DNA of 59,099 bases from a virus. Position numbers and translations under genes: made by a program. Below are positions 1 through 6,530 of the stretch, in pieces. Below the pieces are notes generated by a model. The model saw only the letters and a program-made list of their open reading frames with translations, was not told the origin of the DNA and did not search any database. Position 1 is the stretch's first letter, and every line of letters begins with the position of its first letter. The stretch covers positions 1 to 59,099 of IMG/VR virus record IMGVR_UViG_3300036799_000025. One strand, given 5' to 3'.

Positions 1-127
1 GCGCTGAATTGCTCAGCGACGTCGCGCAGCGTCTTCTGTGCGCCCTGTGGTGCGATTGCGATTGCGGTCATCGTCGATCTCCTGACTGAGTGAGCTGTCG
101 CTCGCGCTGCCGTCGTGCAGCGTCGAG
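1..127. repeat. Terminal overlap, copy 1 (circular closure)
   Basis: These 127 bases are identical to 58973-59099. The length equals a common maximum k-mer of short-read assemblers, so I read this as the artificial overlap of a circular contig, not a biological terminal repeat. Positions 1-71 are therefore a second copy of the first 71 bases of the minus-strand DUF932 gene whose full copy is 57712-59043. Removing one copy gives a circle of 58,972 bp. The physical virion ends cannot be deduced from this. Confidence 0.95.
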
Positions 128-146
128 CATCGAACAACGTCCTAGG

Positions 147-176
147 AACCTACAGTGCCTAGCTTGCGCTCGCAAG
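147..176 (-). promoter_or_regulatory. Promoter P1 with palindromic -35 element
   Basis: Reading the minus strand, -35 TTGCGA (170-175), a 17-bp spacer and -10 TAGGTT (147-152). The -35 lies inside the inverted repeat CTTGCGCTCGCAAG (163-176, 6-bp arms). It points through position 71 into the DUF932 gene (start 59043 in the other copy of the overlap), leaving a leader of about 70 nt. Four other promoters in the genome have the same architecture. Confidence 0.8.
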
Positions 177-191
177 TACTAGGCTAAGTGC

Positions 192-476
192 TTACGGCGC
201 ATCGACTAGGCAGTGCGCTTTCTGCCAGCTCGCAGGCTCGTCGCCGCAAGGGCAGAGGCGCTGTACAGGGCGCGGGTTCATGAGCGCGCCGGTCGACTCG
301 TCGACGTCGTACTCGATCGCGTCGCCGATCTTGAGCTTCGCCGGTGCCCACTGCTTCAGCGTCGCGGGGTGCATCTTCAGGACGAAACCTGAGTCGAGTA
401 AGAAGGCGAAGCGCGGCGGCTTGCCTGCCGCGACGCTGCTCATCGCTTTGATCTTTCCAGTCTTCGTGATGCTCAT
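192..476 (-). CDS. Hypothetical small cysteine-containing protein (94 aa)
   Basis: Last gene of the operon that starts at 4193. Its start ATG overlaps the stop of the upstream gene by 4 nt, typical of translational coupling. The C-terminus carries a cysteine cluster CPCGDEPASWQKAHC (about residues 75-89) that could bind a metal. The middle looks beta-rich (KLKIGDAIEYDVDE). A second start at residue 12 is possible. I do not recognise the family. Confidence 0.75.
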   Translation of the reverse strand: MSITKTGKIKAMSSVAAGKPPRFAFLLDSGFVLKMHPATLKQWAPAKLKIGDAIEYDVDESTGALMNPRPVQRLCPCGDEPASWQKAHCLVDAP

Positions 477-1060
477 CGGATTTCCTCATACGTGTCGATT
501 GTTGGCGTGACGCTGCCGTCAGGATTTCCCATCTCCGGTTTGATCTGATACTGCCACGGCTCGCCGATGAGAAAGCGCTCATGACCGCAGACGATGATCA
601 CAGCAAGCATTGTCCTGCGCACCTGCTTCAGATAGTCGCGCAGCGCGCCGTCTTGTCGCCACACGCCTTTGTGTTTCGGCTTCACGTGCACGACGATGCA
701 GCGATCGTCAGGCGCGGCCTGCACTTCGAGCACAGCCTTCACCTTGTCAGGTCGCAGCTCAGGCGGCAGGATGCCGAGCCGCCAGAGGCACGACCACGTC
801 TTGCACACGCCAGGACGCGTCTCGTAAATCGCGCAGCCGCGATGATTGCGTGAGTGCTCGCACGTCTCGCCGTACTTCGTGTCGACGCCGTCTTCGTGCA
901 CGGCGAGAATCGAGCAGCACATCGAGCACGCGCCGCATTCGCGACCAGGCCAGAGCACAGGCAGCACGTGGCCTGTCGGCAGCATGCGACCCTTTGTCTC
1001 TTCTGTGATGCGCGGCGTCTCATTGATATGCAGAATGATCGGCAACTCGCGCGTGTTCAT
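473..1060 (-). CDS. YkgJ-type cysteine-cluster protein
   Basis: The 195-residue product has the CxxCxxCC arrangement (C42, C45, C48, C49) followed by C67, C76, C86 and C91 in CAIYETRPGVCKTWSC. This is the pattern of the YkgJ-like zinc or iron-sulfur cluster family, whose biochemical function is unknown. The C-terminal half looks like an alpha/beta extension. It overlaps both neighbours by 4 nt inside the ten-gene operon led by the 4193 gene. The family call is fairly safe; any role in infection is not inferable. Confidence 0.8.
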   Translation of the reverse strand: MNTRELPIILHINETPRITEETKGRMLPTGHVLPVLWPGRECGACSMCCSILAVHEDGVDTKYGETCEHSRNHRGCAIYETRPGVCKTWSCLWRLGILPPELRPDKVKAVLEVQAAPDDRCIVVHVKPKHKGVWRQDGALRDYLKQVRRTMLAVIIVCGHERFLIGEPWQYQIKPEMGNPDGSVTPTIDTYEEIR

Positions 1061-1287
1061 GCTGCTGCCTCATTGATTGCTGTCACGACTTCGTCGAGCG
1101 AATCGACTGCACTTTCGAGCGCATCAGCGGCTGCCTCTGCCTGCTGTCCGCGCTCGCTATCACGCAGTCCGTCAGGCATCGCTTCGTATGCTTCCTGCTC
1201 TTCATCGCGCAGCGCTTCGAGCTGCGTCTTCAGGTTCTCTAGCTCGCCGCTGATCTTCGCGAGCGCAGCGCGTCGCTTGCTATTCAT
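1057..1287 (-). CDS. Coiled-coil hypothetical protein (76 aa)
   Basis: Start chosen at MNSKRR (1287) because this overlaps the upstream gene's end by 8 nt and gives a sensible coiled-coil protein; the longer open frame upstream is low-complexity Arg/Ser shadow. Residues about 5-70 are strongly helical with heptad-like Leu/Ala spacing (ISGELENLKTQLEALRDEE), then AAADALESAVDSLDEVV. No family recognised. Confidence 0.75.
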   Translation of the reverse strand: MNSKRRAALAKISGELENLKTQLEALRDEEQEAYEAMPDGLRDSERGQQAEAAADALESAVDSLDEVVTAINEAAA

Positions 1288-1762
1288 CGGCGCTCGCCTG
1301 CGCTTCGAGCTGCGCGACCGCGCGCTTCGCAGCCGCGCGACGCGGTTTGAGTATCTGCTCAATCTTCTCGCTCGTGACACCTGCCTGCTTGAACGCATCT
1401 TCCCACGAATCGCCGTGCCCACGCACGCCGATCGCGAGCGCGCCGATCGCACCGACAGCGTAGCGTCGCCGCCAGCAGATGCCTTGCAACTCCTGCTCGC
1501 GAGTGCGCCACGCAGTGACAGCAGCCGTACGCTCACGCCATGCGTTGCGAAACTCACCAAGCGTCATCTCATCGCTATATCCCTGATCGAAGATCGACAC
1601 CATGACGGGTTTCTTCTCGCGCATCTCGTGTAGCTCTTTGAGCGCTGCTTTGCGCTGCTCAGGCGTCGATGCGCTGCGAGCGCCGCGATCTTCGACCCAC
1701 GGCTTGCTTGTGCTGAATGCGACGCGTGCGATCTGCAGCGCCTGTGCTCTCGTGATTCTCAT
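1280..1762 (-). CDS. Hypothetical protein (160 aa)
   Basis: Soluble, mixed helical protein beginning MRITRAQALQIARVAF. It contains a glycine/alanine-rich segment (AVGAIGALAIGVRGHGDSW, about residues 100-118) and a basic helical C-terminus. It sits in the accessory operon, 3 nt after the stop of the upstream gene and overlapping the downstream gene by 8 nt. No recognised domain. Confidence 0.75.
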   Translation of the reverse strand: MRITRAQALQIARVAFSTSKPWVEDRGARSASTPEQRKAALKELHEMREKKPVMVSIFDQGYSDEMTLGEFRNAWRERTAAVTAWRTREQELQGICWRRRYAVGAIGALAIGVRGHGDSWEDAFKQAGVTSEKIEQILKPRRAAAKRAVAQLEAQASADE

Positions 1763-1765
1763 CGC

Positions 1766-1975
1766 TCATGCCTCGCTTAGGTGCGCGCTCACGCGCAGGT
1801 AAAAGTCGCTCAAGCCTTCGTGCTCAGAGCGACTGAAAAGTTGTACACAACTCTCAGCACGCCGCTGTGCGTACGCGCGATGTTCGCTCGGATCGATACT
1901 GCTCTCGCGCGCATCCTTCAGAAAGCGACGCGCGCACTCATCGACCGTCTCGCCCCACAGGTTCTGCTCTCTCAT
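1766..1975 (-). CDS. Hypothetical protein (69 aa)
   Basis: Small acidic-basic mixed protein that begins MREQNLWGETVDECARRF, likely all-helical. Its start overlaps the upstream stop by 4 nt, and spacing to the downstream gene is 3 nt, so it is very probably translated as part of the operon. Function unknown. Confidence 0.7.
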   Translation of the reverse strand: MREQNLWGETVDECARRFLKDARESSIDPSEHRAYAQRRAESCVQLFSRSEHEGLSDFYLRVSAHLSEA

Positions 1976-2256
1976 CGGCCTGCGCTCTTCGTGTCGAGCG
2001 GCTGCATTGCACGCTCGCTGCGCGCGAGTGCGCTCCTGATGCTAGCAAGTCGTCTCTGCAGCTCGTCGAGATATTGCGCGATCTCGTGCGGCTTGAGACG
2101 CTCGATCAAGCTGCTCAGCTCAACGAAGAGCTGCTCAGCGCGATCACGATGCCACGACGAAAGCGCGATGCCAATCTCTTCAGCATCTGAGTCAAAGAGA
2201 TCGCGTAGGATGCGCTCTTGGTCGTGCGCGTGCTGCTGCTGTTGTAGGTCGCTCAT
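1972..2256 (-). CDS. Helical hypothetical protein (94 aa)
   Basis: Start set at MSDLQQQQ (2256), 2 nt from the upstream stop; the longer frame to 2403 overlaps the neighbour deeply. The product is Gln-rich at the N-terminus and then helical with leucine repeats (LFVELSSLIERLKPHEIAQY), consistent with a coiled coil. No family recognised. Confidence 0.7.
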   Translation of the reverse strand: MSDLQQQQHAHDQERILRDLFDSDAEEIGIALSSWHRDRAEQLFVELSSLIERLKPHEIAQYLDELQRRLASIRSALARSERAMQPLDTKSAGR

Positions 2257-2258
2257 CG

Positions 2259-2699
2259 TTATCTCGCTCGCTTGATCGTGAGATGAAAGACTTCGCCACT
2301 CTTGAGCGTCACGACTAGGCCTTCGTCGCTCGTTAGCATGCCTGCGCTGCTGTATGACTCGATAAAGCGCGTAGTCAGCGCTGCTGTGCTGTGCCGCTCC
2401 CACGCAGTGCGCAGCAGGTGCGTGAGCTGATGCGAGAAGTCGTCTTCTGTGAGGCTCTCATCGTTCCAGATGACTGTCTCGCCTTCGAGCAGGCGCTGCA
2501 CACATGAGCGGCAGTGATTGCCCTTCAGGTGCTGCTCTGTCTCGTCATCGAGCCAGCTCGCGAGCGTGCCGCAGACCGTCTGCCCGCAGCCCTGACAGGT
2601 GACTACGTCGAGCGTGCACGAGCAGTACATCGCGCCCTGCTCGACGCGATGCTCGATGCCTTGCGCCTGCGTGATCGTGACTGCCTTCTCTGTGCTCAT
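2259..2699 (-). CDS. Zinc-finger hypothetical protein (146 aa)
   Basis: N-terminal half holds eight potential metal ligands: C26, C28, C35, C38, C43, H62, C63 and C66 (CSCTLDVVTCQGCGQTVC and HCRSC). This resembles a treble-clef or paired zinc-ribbon fold. The C-terminal half is helical then beta. A 25-nt gap separates it from the upstream gene; its leader contains CCTTTCAC about 16 nt before the ATG, a motif repeated before several genes. Confidence 0.75.
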   Translation of the reverse strand: MSTEKAVTITQAQGIEHRVEQGAMYCSCTLDVVTCQGCGQTVCGTLASWLDDETEQHLKGNHCRSCVQRLLEGETVIWNDESLTEDDFSHQLTHLLRTAWERHSTAALTTRFIESYSSAGMLTSDEGLVVTLKSGEVFHLTIKRAR

Positions 2700-2724
2700 T
2701 GCTCTGCTCTCTCGTGAAAGGTGA

Positions 2725-3024
2725 TTAGGTCGAGAAAAAGACGAAGATGCTCTTCTCGTCGTAACTGCGCTCGATCGTGTAGCGCAGACCGAGCACGCGC
2801 GCGAGTGCGTCGATCTTGTTCTCTCTGAAGTACTCTGCCGCCTGCCCGAGCGGGTCCGTCGTCTCGTCGAAGCCGTCAGGATAGCCGACGCGGATACGTC
2901 GCTCGCCGATCACTTCGACGTCTGACAGCATGCCTGAGCGCTGCAGCATGCCCTTCGCGCGCTCAGCGAGCGTCTGTCGTGCGATCTGCATATCGAAGCG
3001 CGACGTCCAGTGTGCCTTAGCCAT
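2725..3024 (-). CDS. Hypothetical protein (99 aa)
   Basis: Start at MAKAHW (3024), overlapping the upstream gene by 8 nt. The product looks alpha/beta: a helical first half (IARQTLAERAKGMLQRSG), a strand pair (VEVIGERRIRVGYPDG) and a C-terminal YDEKSIFVFFST strand. No cysteines and no recognised family. Confidence 0.75.
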   Translation of the reverse strand: MAKAHWTSRFDMQIARQTLAERAKGMLQRSGMLSDVEVIGERRIRVGYPDGFDETTDPLGQAAEYFRENKIDALARVLGLRYTIERSYDEKSIFVFFST

Positions 3025-3391
3025 GACGCGCACCTGCACGAGTCGTGAAGCGGTGCAGCTCCTGCCCGTTATGCTCTGCATACGGCTGCTCACAGATCGT
3101 GCACCGCTCGCGCTCGATCTCCTGCTCGATCTGTGCGCCTTCGACGCGCTCGATCTCGTCACGCGACAGCGCGCTGCCGTCCTGATAGACTGCCGACCAT
3201 CCGGTGTGCGGCTCAGTGCTCAGCGCGATTGCTGCATACGAGCGCACGCGCTTCGACTCGCGCTCAGCGAGAACACGCGCGCCCTGCGACGTCGCACGCG
3301 TGCCGACAAACTGCAGGCGCACGCCGTTAAAGAATCGATCGCTCGGTCGATCGCGAGCAATCAAGCTCGCGACAGTGTAGACGATGTACAT
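3017..3391 (-). CDS. Hypothetical protein with C-terminal zinc knuckle (124 aa)
   Basis: Start at MYIVYTVASLIARD (3391), chosen because it fits the 22-nt gap after the upstream gene; the frame extends further upstream only into that gene. Near the C-terminus RERCTICEQPYAEHNGQELHRF gives CxxC plus histidines, suggesting one zinc site. The middle is alpha/beta. Unknown role. Confidence 0.7.
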   Translation of the reverse strand: MYIVYTVASLIARDRPSDRFFNGVRLQFVGTRATSQGARVLAERESKRVRSYAAIALSTEPHTGWSAVYQDGSALSRDEIERVEGAQIEQEIERERCTICEQPYAEHNGQELHRFTTRAGARHG

Positions 3392-3413
3392 CTGCTGTGA
3401 TCTCCTGTCAGGG

Positions 3414-4193
3414 TTAGATGCGAACAAACTCGATGCGACCGTTGCCACCGCTGACGCGCTGCACCTTCATGCCGAGAGGCGTCAGCATCACGATCTGACC
3501 GCGAATCGAATTGAGCGCTGCGATCTCGCGCTGCAGCTCTGTCGAGAGCTTCGCGTGCCGATACGAGTGATCGACGGTCGTCGTCAGCGCGCGCTCGATC
3601 GCCCAAACGGCTGCGCGCTGCGCTGCTTCCTGATCGAGCAGCTCGCTGAGCTTCGACTCAGTCGCGAGCTTGTCGAGCTGCTCACCGAGCTGCTGCGCGT
3701 TGCGCTGCATCGAGTCAGCGACGCGATCGAGCGCCGCCTTCGCGTTCTGCATCATGCGCTCGCGCTTCGCTGATGCGGTCGACTGCAGCGTGTCGCGCTC
3801 TTGCGCGTCGAGCTGCGCATTACGAGCTGCGATCGAGCGACCGTTCTCGTCGACTTCGTCGCCGTCGTTCATGCCGTACGGCAGCGTCTCGACAAGGAAG
3901 AGATACTCGCCTGTGCTGAGATCGACGCCTTCGCACTCATCGTGAATGCGATTGACGATCTGCTCACCTTTCTCTGTCAGCAGGTCGATCACGATGCGAC
4001 CGCCCTTCGGGCCGCGCGTGACGATGAATTGCACGAGCCCTGCGCGCTGCAGCACGCGAAACGTGCGCGCATTGATCTTTGGCTGCTTGCGCGCTGCTGT
4101 CGTGTTGCCTGAGATCCTGCACAGCGCTTGCTGATGCAGGCGGCTGAGCGCAACGCGCTCGCGGATGATGTACTTGCGGGTCTCTGTCGTCAT
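3414..4193 (-). CDS. Winged-helix plus coiled-coil protein, possible regulator (259 aa)
   Basis: First gene of a ten-gene operon transcribed from promoter P2. Residues about 33-85 (PKINARTFRVLQRAGLVQF, followed by a GPKGGRIVIDLLTEKG wing and strand) look like a winged helix-turn-helix of the type that discriminates repeated or palindromic DNA. Residues about 125-195 form a long coiled coil suitable for dimerisation, and the C-terminus is beta-rich. Being the leader gene behind a palindromic promoter, it is a reasonable candidate for a phage regulator, possibly autoregulatory. That role is inference only. Confidence 0.75.
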   Translation of the reverse strand: MTTETRKYIIRERVALSRLHQQALCRISGNTTAARKQPKINARTFRVLQRAGLVQFIVTRGPKGGRIVIDLLTEKGEQIVNRIHDECEGVDLSTGEYLFLVETLPYGMNDGDEVDENGRSIAARNAQLDAQERDTLQSTASAKRERMMQNAKAALDRVADSMQRNAQQLGEQLDKLATESKLSELLDQEAAQRAAVWAIERALTTTVDHSYRHAKLSTELQREIAALNSIRGQIVMLTPLGMKVQRVSGGNGRIEFVRI

Positions 4194-4248
4194 TGTCTCT
4201 TCTCGCGTGAAGGATCAGTCAGTGCAGGTCGTCGTACCTGCACTGAGA

Positions 4249-4278
4249 AGTCTACGCTAGGCAGCTTGCGCGCGCAAG
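4249..4278 (-). promoter_or_regulatory. Promoter P2 with perfect 14-bp palindrome
   Basis: Minus strand: -35 TTGCGC (4272-4277), 17-bp spacer, -10 TAGACT (4249-4254). The -35 is within the perfect palindrome CTTGCGCGCGCAAG (4265-4278), so a bound dimer would block RNA polymerase or an activator could contact it. The expected transcript starts near 4242, about 50 nt before the winged-helix gene. Confidence 0.85.
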
Positions 4279-4293
4279 TAGCCTCATAAGCGC

Positions 4294-4322
4294 AAGAAAG
4301 GCAGGCGATTAGCCTGCCCTTC
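4294..4322 (-). terminator. Intrinsic terminator between two operons
   Basis: On the minus strand a 7-bp stem GGCAGGC/GCCTGCC (arms 4312-4318 and 4300-4306) with a 5-nt loop is followed by TTTCTTG. It closes the operon of the DUF6011-like gene and lies just upstream of promoter P2. Confidence 0.75.
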
Positions 4323-4346
4323 CTGTGTCAGTTTGAGACTGTCGAG

Positions 4347-5123
4347 CTACTTCGTCGCGCAGATTGGGCCGATGCCGCTCTCGATCGACTCAGGGACGGT
4401 CAGCGTGCGACCACAGCGACCGCACCGGCCTTCGTGCCAGACTTCGACGCGCGCGTCTTCGAGATGCTTCATCAGCCACGAGAACGCGATCGCGCTCGGA
4501 GCGCTCGCAGCGACGCGCGACTTACGCGTGACGCGAAAGCCGTCGGCGAAGATCGTTCCGATATAGGCAAAGTCGCCTGTGTTGTCAGCGCCGTTGAGCA
4601 GCGAGACGAAGTAGACAGGCATCATGCCGGGGCGACACTTCGCAGGATCACTCTGCTGCACTTTGTACGTGAAGCGCGTCTGCGTCGCCTTCGAGCGCAC
4701 CGTAAAGATCGCGTTGCCTGCGAGGATGAAGCCTTTGCGCTTGCCTGCGGCGAGCTGACCGCGCATCGTGCGCGCGATCGCGTCGCTGTCTTCGATCGCG
4801 ACGAAGGCGCTCTCGACCTGCGCAGGCGCTGCTGCGACAGGCGCTGCAGCCTTTGCGATCGCGTGTGCTGACGTGTAGTGCGCGAGTACTGCCGCTTCGA
4901 TCTGCTTGCGCGCCTTAACCTCGAAGGCGAGATCGTCGAGCGAGTCGAAGAATTGACGCACTGTCTCGCTGGCAACGGCACCCATGTTTTTTTCGAGCAG
5001 CTCGATGATCTCGACGATCAGCGCGTCGAGCTGCTGCTGCTGCTGCTGCGTGCGCGTGTCGGCCTTCGTGTCGACTGCGATCTCGCCGTCGAGCATTGAG
5101 TGAAACTCTGCGAGCGTCATCAT
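4347..5123 (-). CDS. DUF6011-type zinc-ribbon protein (258 aa)
   Basis: The last 30 residues (GRCGRCGRTLTVPESIESG, then GPICATK) match the CxxCGRxLxxPxSxxxGxGPxC signature of DUF6011, a short zinc-binding domain common in phage and actinobacterial proteins. Upstream are a Gln run (about residues 25-30), a helical region, an Ala/Pro linker, and a beta-rich central domain (FTYKVQQSD, VYFVSLLNG). Start at 5123 leaves 1 nt after the upstream stop; an adjacent ATG at 5120 is equally possible. Terminated by the hairpin at 4300-4318. Confidence 0.8.
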   Translation of the reverse strand: MMTLAEFHSMLDGEIAVDTKADTRTQQQQQQLDALIVEIIELLEKNMGAVASETVRQFFDSLDDLAFEVKARKQIEAAVLAHYTSAHAIAKAAAPVAAAPAQVESAFVAIEDSDAIARTMRGQLAAGKRKGFILAGNAIFTVRSKATQTRFTYKVQQSDPAKCRPGMMPVYFVSLLNGADNTGDFAYIGTIFADGFRVTRKSRVAASAPSAIAFSWLMKHLEDARVEVWHEGRCGRCGRTLTVPESIESGIGPICATK

Positions 5124-5124
5124 G

Positions 5125-5331
5125 TTAGCGGCCCTCTGTGCTATGCACTGTTGCGACGTGTTCGCGCCACGCCTTGTACGCCTCTGCGCGAGGATTCGGG
5201 AAGCAACTCGCGTCAAAATCCATCGACGCCCACCCGCACTCACAAGACACGTGATACGAGATGCGAGCGCCAAGACACTTGTGCCCCTTTGTCGTCTTCG
5301 CCGGTCGTGCTGTCGTTGCTGCCATCGTCAT
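5125..5331 (-). CDS. Small zinc-finger protein (68 aa)
   Basis: First gene after promoter P3, with a leader of about 47 nt. Cysteines and histidines are spaced as CECGW ... HVATVH, reminiscent of a C2H2-like finger near the C-terminus, with extra cysteines at the N-terminal side (HKCLGARI). Start may be residue 1 or 3 (both ATG). Co-transcribed with the DUF6011-type gene. Function unknown. Confidence 0.75.
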   Translation of the reverse strand: MTMAATTARPAKTTKGHKCLGARISYHVSCECGWASMDFDASCFPNPRAEAYKAWREHVATVHSTEGR

Positions 5332-5384
5332 CCTCTTCGCGTAGGGTGTCTCTCTCGTCGGTCGCCGTCGTGCGACCTGACTAC

Positions 5385-5414
5385 ATTCTATAGCACGCAG
5401 CTTGCGCGCGCAAG
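5385..5414 (-). promoter_or_regulatory. Promoter P3 with perfect 14-bp palindrome
   Basis: Minus strand: -35 TTGCGC (5408-5413), 17-bp spacer, -10 TAGAAT (5385-5390), the best -10 match in the family. The palindrome CTTGCGCGCGCAAG spans 5401-5414 and is identical to that of P2. It drives the two-gene unit 5331-4347. Confidence 0.9.
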
Positions 5415-5529
5415 TAGCGTAGCTAAGTCGTTGAGCAGCAAGCGACTGCCCGCTCGTTTCTGAGAGCAGCTCTCGCGAGAAGATGTCTTTTCAGGACAGG
5501 CGCAGGCGTTCGATCGTTCTTAACTAGGC

Positions 5530-5709
5530 ATGAGACTGCGATGCACCTGCTGCCGCGTGCCGATGATCGTGCCGACGCGACGCCCGTATCCTATCCTGAG
5601 CTTCTGTGATCGCTGTCGCGCACTCCTGCGCGGCGAGCTGCGCGCAGACGAGCCTAGAATCGACGCTGCGCCGTCTAGCGTCGCGCCTGAGCGCCTATCG
5701 CTGATCTGA
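5530..5709 (+). CDS. Zinc-ribbon protein, only plus-strand gene (59 aa)
   Basis: A plus-strand frame in the 392-bp gap between minus-strand genes. It encodes two CxxC pairs 17 residues apart (C5-T-C-C8 and C26-D-R-C29), a standard zinc-ribbon geometry, followed by RALLRGELR. Codon choice resembles that of neighbours. The start is weakly supported: only TAGGC lies before the ATG, and no clear plus-strand promoter is seen. The rest of the gap (5415-5529) has nothing I can assign beyond a short GAGAGCAGCTCTC inverted repeat. Confidence 0.5.
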   Translation: MRLRCTCCRVPMIVPTRRPYPILSFCDRCRALLRGELRADEPRIDAAPSSVAPERLSLI

Positions 5710-5723
5710 CGAACGAGTAAGCG

Positions 5724-6530
5724 TCAGCAGCCTGGCAGGCGTTTACGCAGCAGCGCAGGGCAGGGCAGCGGCTTCGAGATCGCGATGCCGACGAAGGCGC
5801 GCGTCGCAGGGCTCGGGTACGTGAAGCCGTAGCCGAAGACGAGCGCGAGGCGCGAGCGATCGTCAGCGCTGAGATCCTTCTGCAGCACAGGCGACGGGCA
5901 CACGCTCGGATCCTGCTCGACGTGATCGATCGAGATCTTCGCCCAGCTCACGAGTGAGTCTGTGCCTGGCCGCACCGGCTTCACAGTCAGCAGCGCGTCG
6001 CGCATGCCGAGCGTGTTGACCTTCGACGTACAGCCGAGACGTGCGCTGAGCCCGAGCGGGTCAAGCGCGAAGCTCGCGTCGATCGCGCCCTTCGCAGGCG
6101 GCGCAGGCAGCGTCACGACGGCGTGCATCGTGTACGGCTCCTGTCTGACGTCGAAGACGCCGAGCCGTGCACCTGATGCGGTCTCAGTCGTCGCACTCGA
6201 TGCTTCACGATTCGTCACGCTCTTCGTTGCGATCAGCACGCCGAGCTGCAAGAGCGCGCGGCGCATCTCGCCTAGCTCCTGATCGTACGCATCGCTCTTC
6301 TGTACCTGCTGAATCACGAGCCGCTGAAAGCCGAGCGAGTCGCGCAGCATGCGCGTCGTGTCAGCCTTCGCGCGCGCCTGCGATTCTGCGAGCGCTGCAC
6401 GTGCATCAGCGCCGCGTGCGGTGTTCAGCTCCCACATCAGGCCAATGATCACGACGAGCATGATCACAAACGCGATCGCGATCGTCTTTGCCGTCGTGCT
6501 CGACGTCGCCCACGCTGTGCGCACCGACAT
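5724..6530 (-). CDS. Membrane-anchored coiled-coil protein (268 aa)
   Basis: One N-terminal transmembrane segment (about residues 16-33, IAIAFVIMLVVIIGLMW) is followed by a helical region (residues about 40-100) and a beta-rich C-terminal domain with four cysteines. N-in topology with a coiled-coil stalk recalls spanins, but the C-terminal globular part is larger than usual. Its start overlaps the stop of the beta-helix gene by 1 nt and it ends the late region, so a lysis or envelope role is plausible but unproven. Confidence 0.7.
   Translation of the reverse strand: MSVRTAWATSSTTAKTIAIAFVIMLVVIIGLMWELNTARGADARAALAESQARAKADTTRMLRDSLGFQRLVIQQVQKSDAYDQELGEMRRALLQLGVLIATKSVTNREASSATTETASGARLGVFDVRQEPYTMHAVVTLPAPPAKGAIDASFALDPLGLSARLGCTSKVNTLGMRDALLTVKPVRPGTDSLVSWAKISIDHVEQDPSVCPSPVLQKDLSADDRSRLALVFGYGFTYPSPATRAFVGIAISKPLPCPALLRKRLPGC

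Noticed and set aside
1-127. Direct terminal repeat of the virion
   Set aside because: Length equals an assembler k-mer and cuts through a gene; assembly overlap is the simpler explanation.
854-1633. Long plus-strand open frame (259 codons) and similar ones at 14718-15266, 25736-26446, 36445-37128 and 43523-44209
   Set aside because: Each is antisense to well-supported minus-strand genes, has Arg-rich low-complexity product and no ribosome-binding site; such frames arise from GC-rich codon bias.
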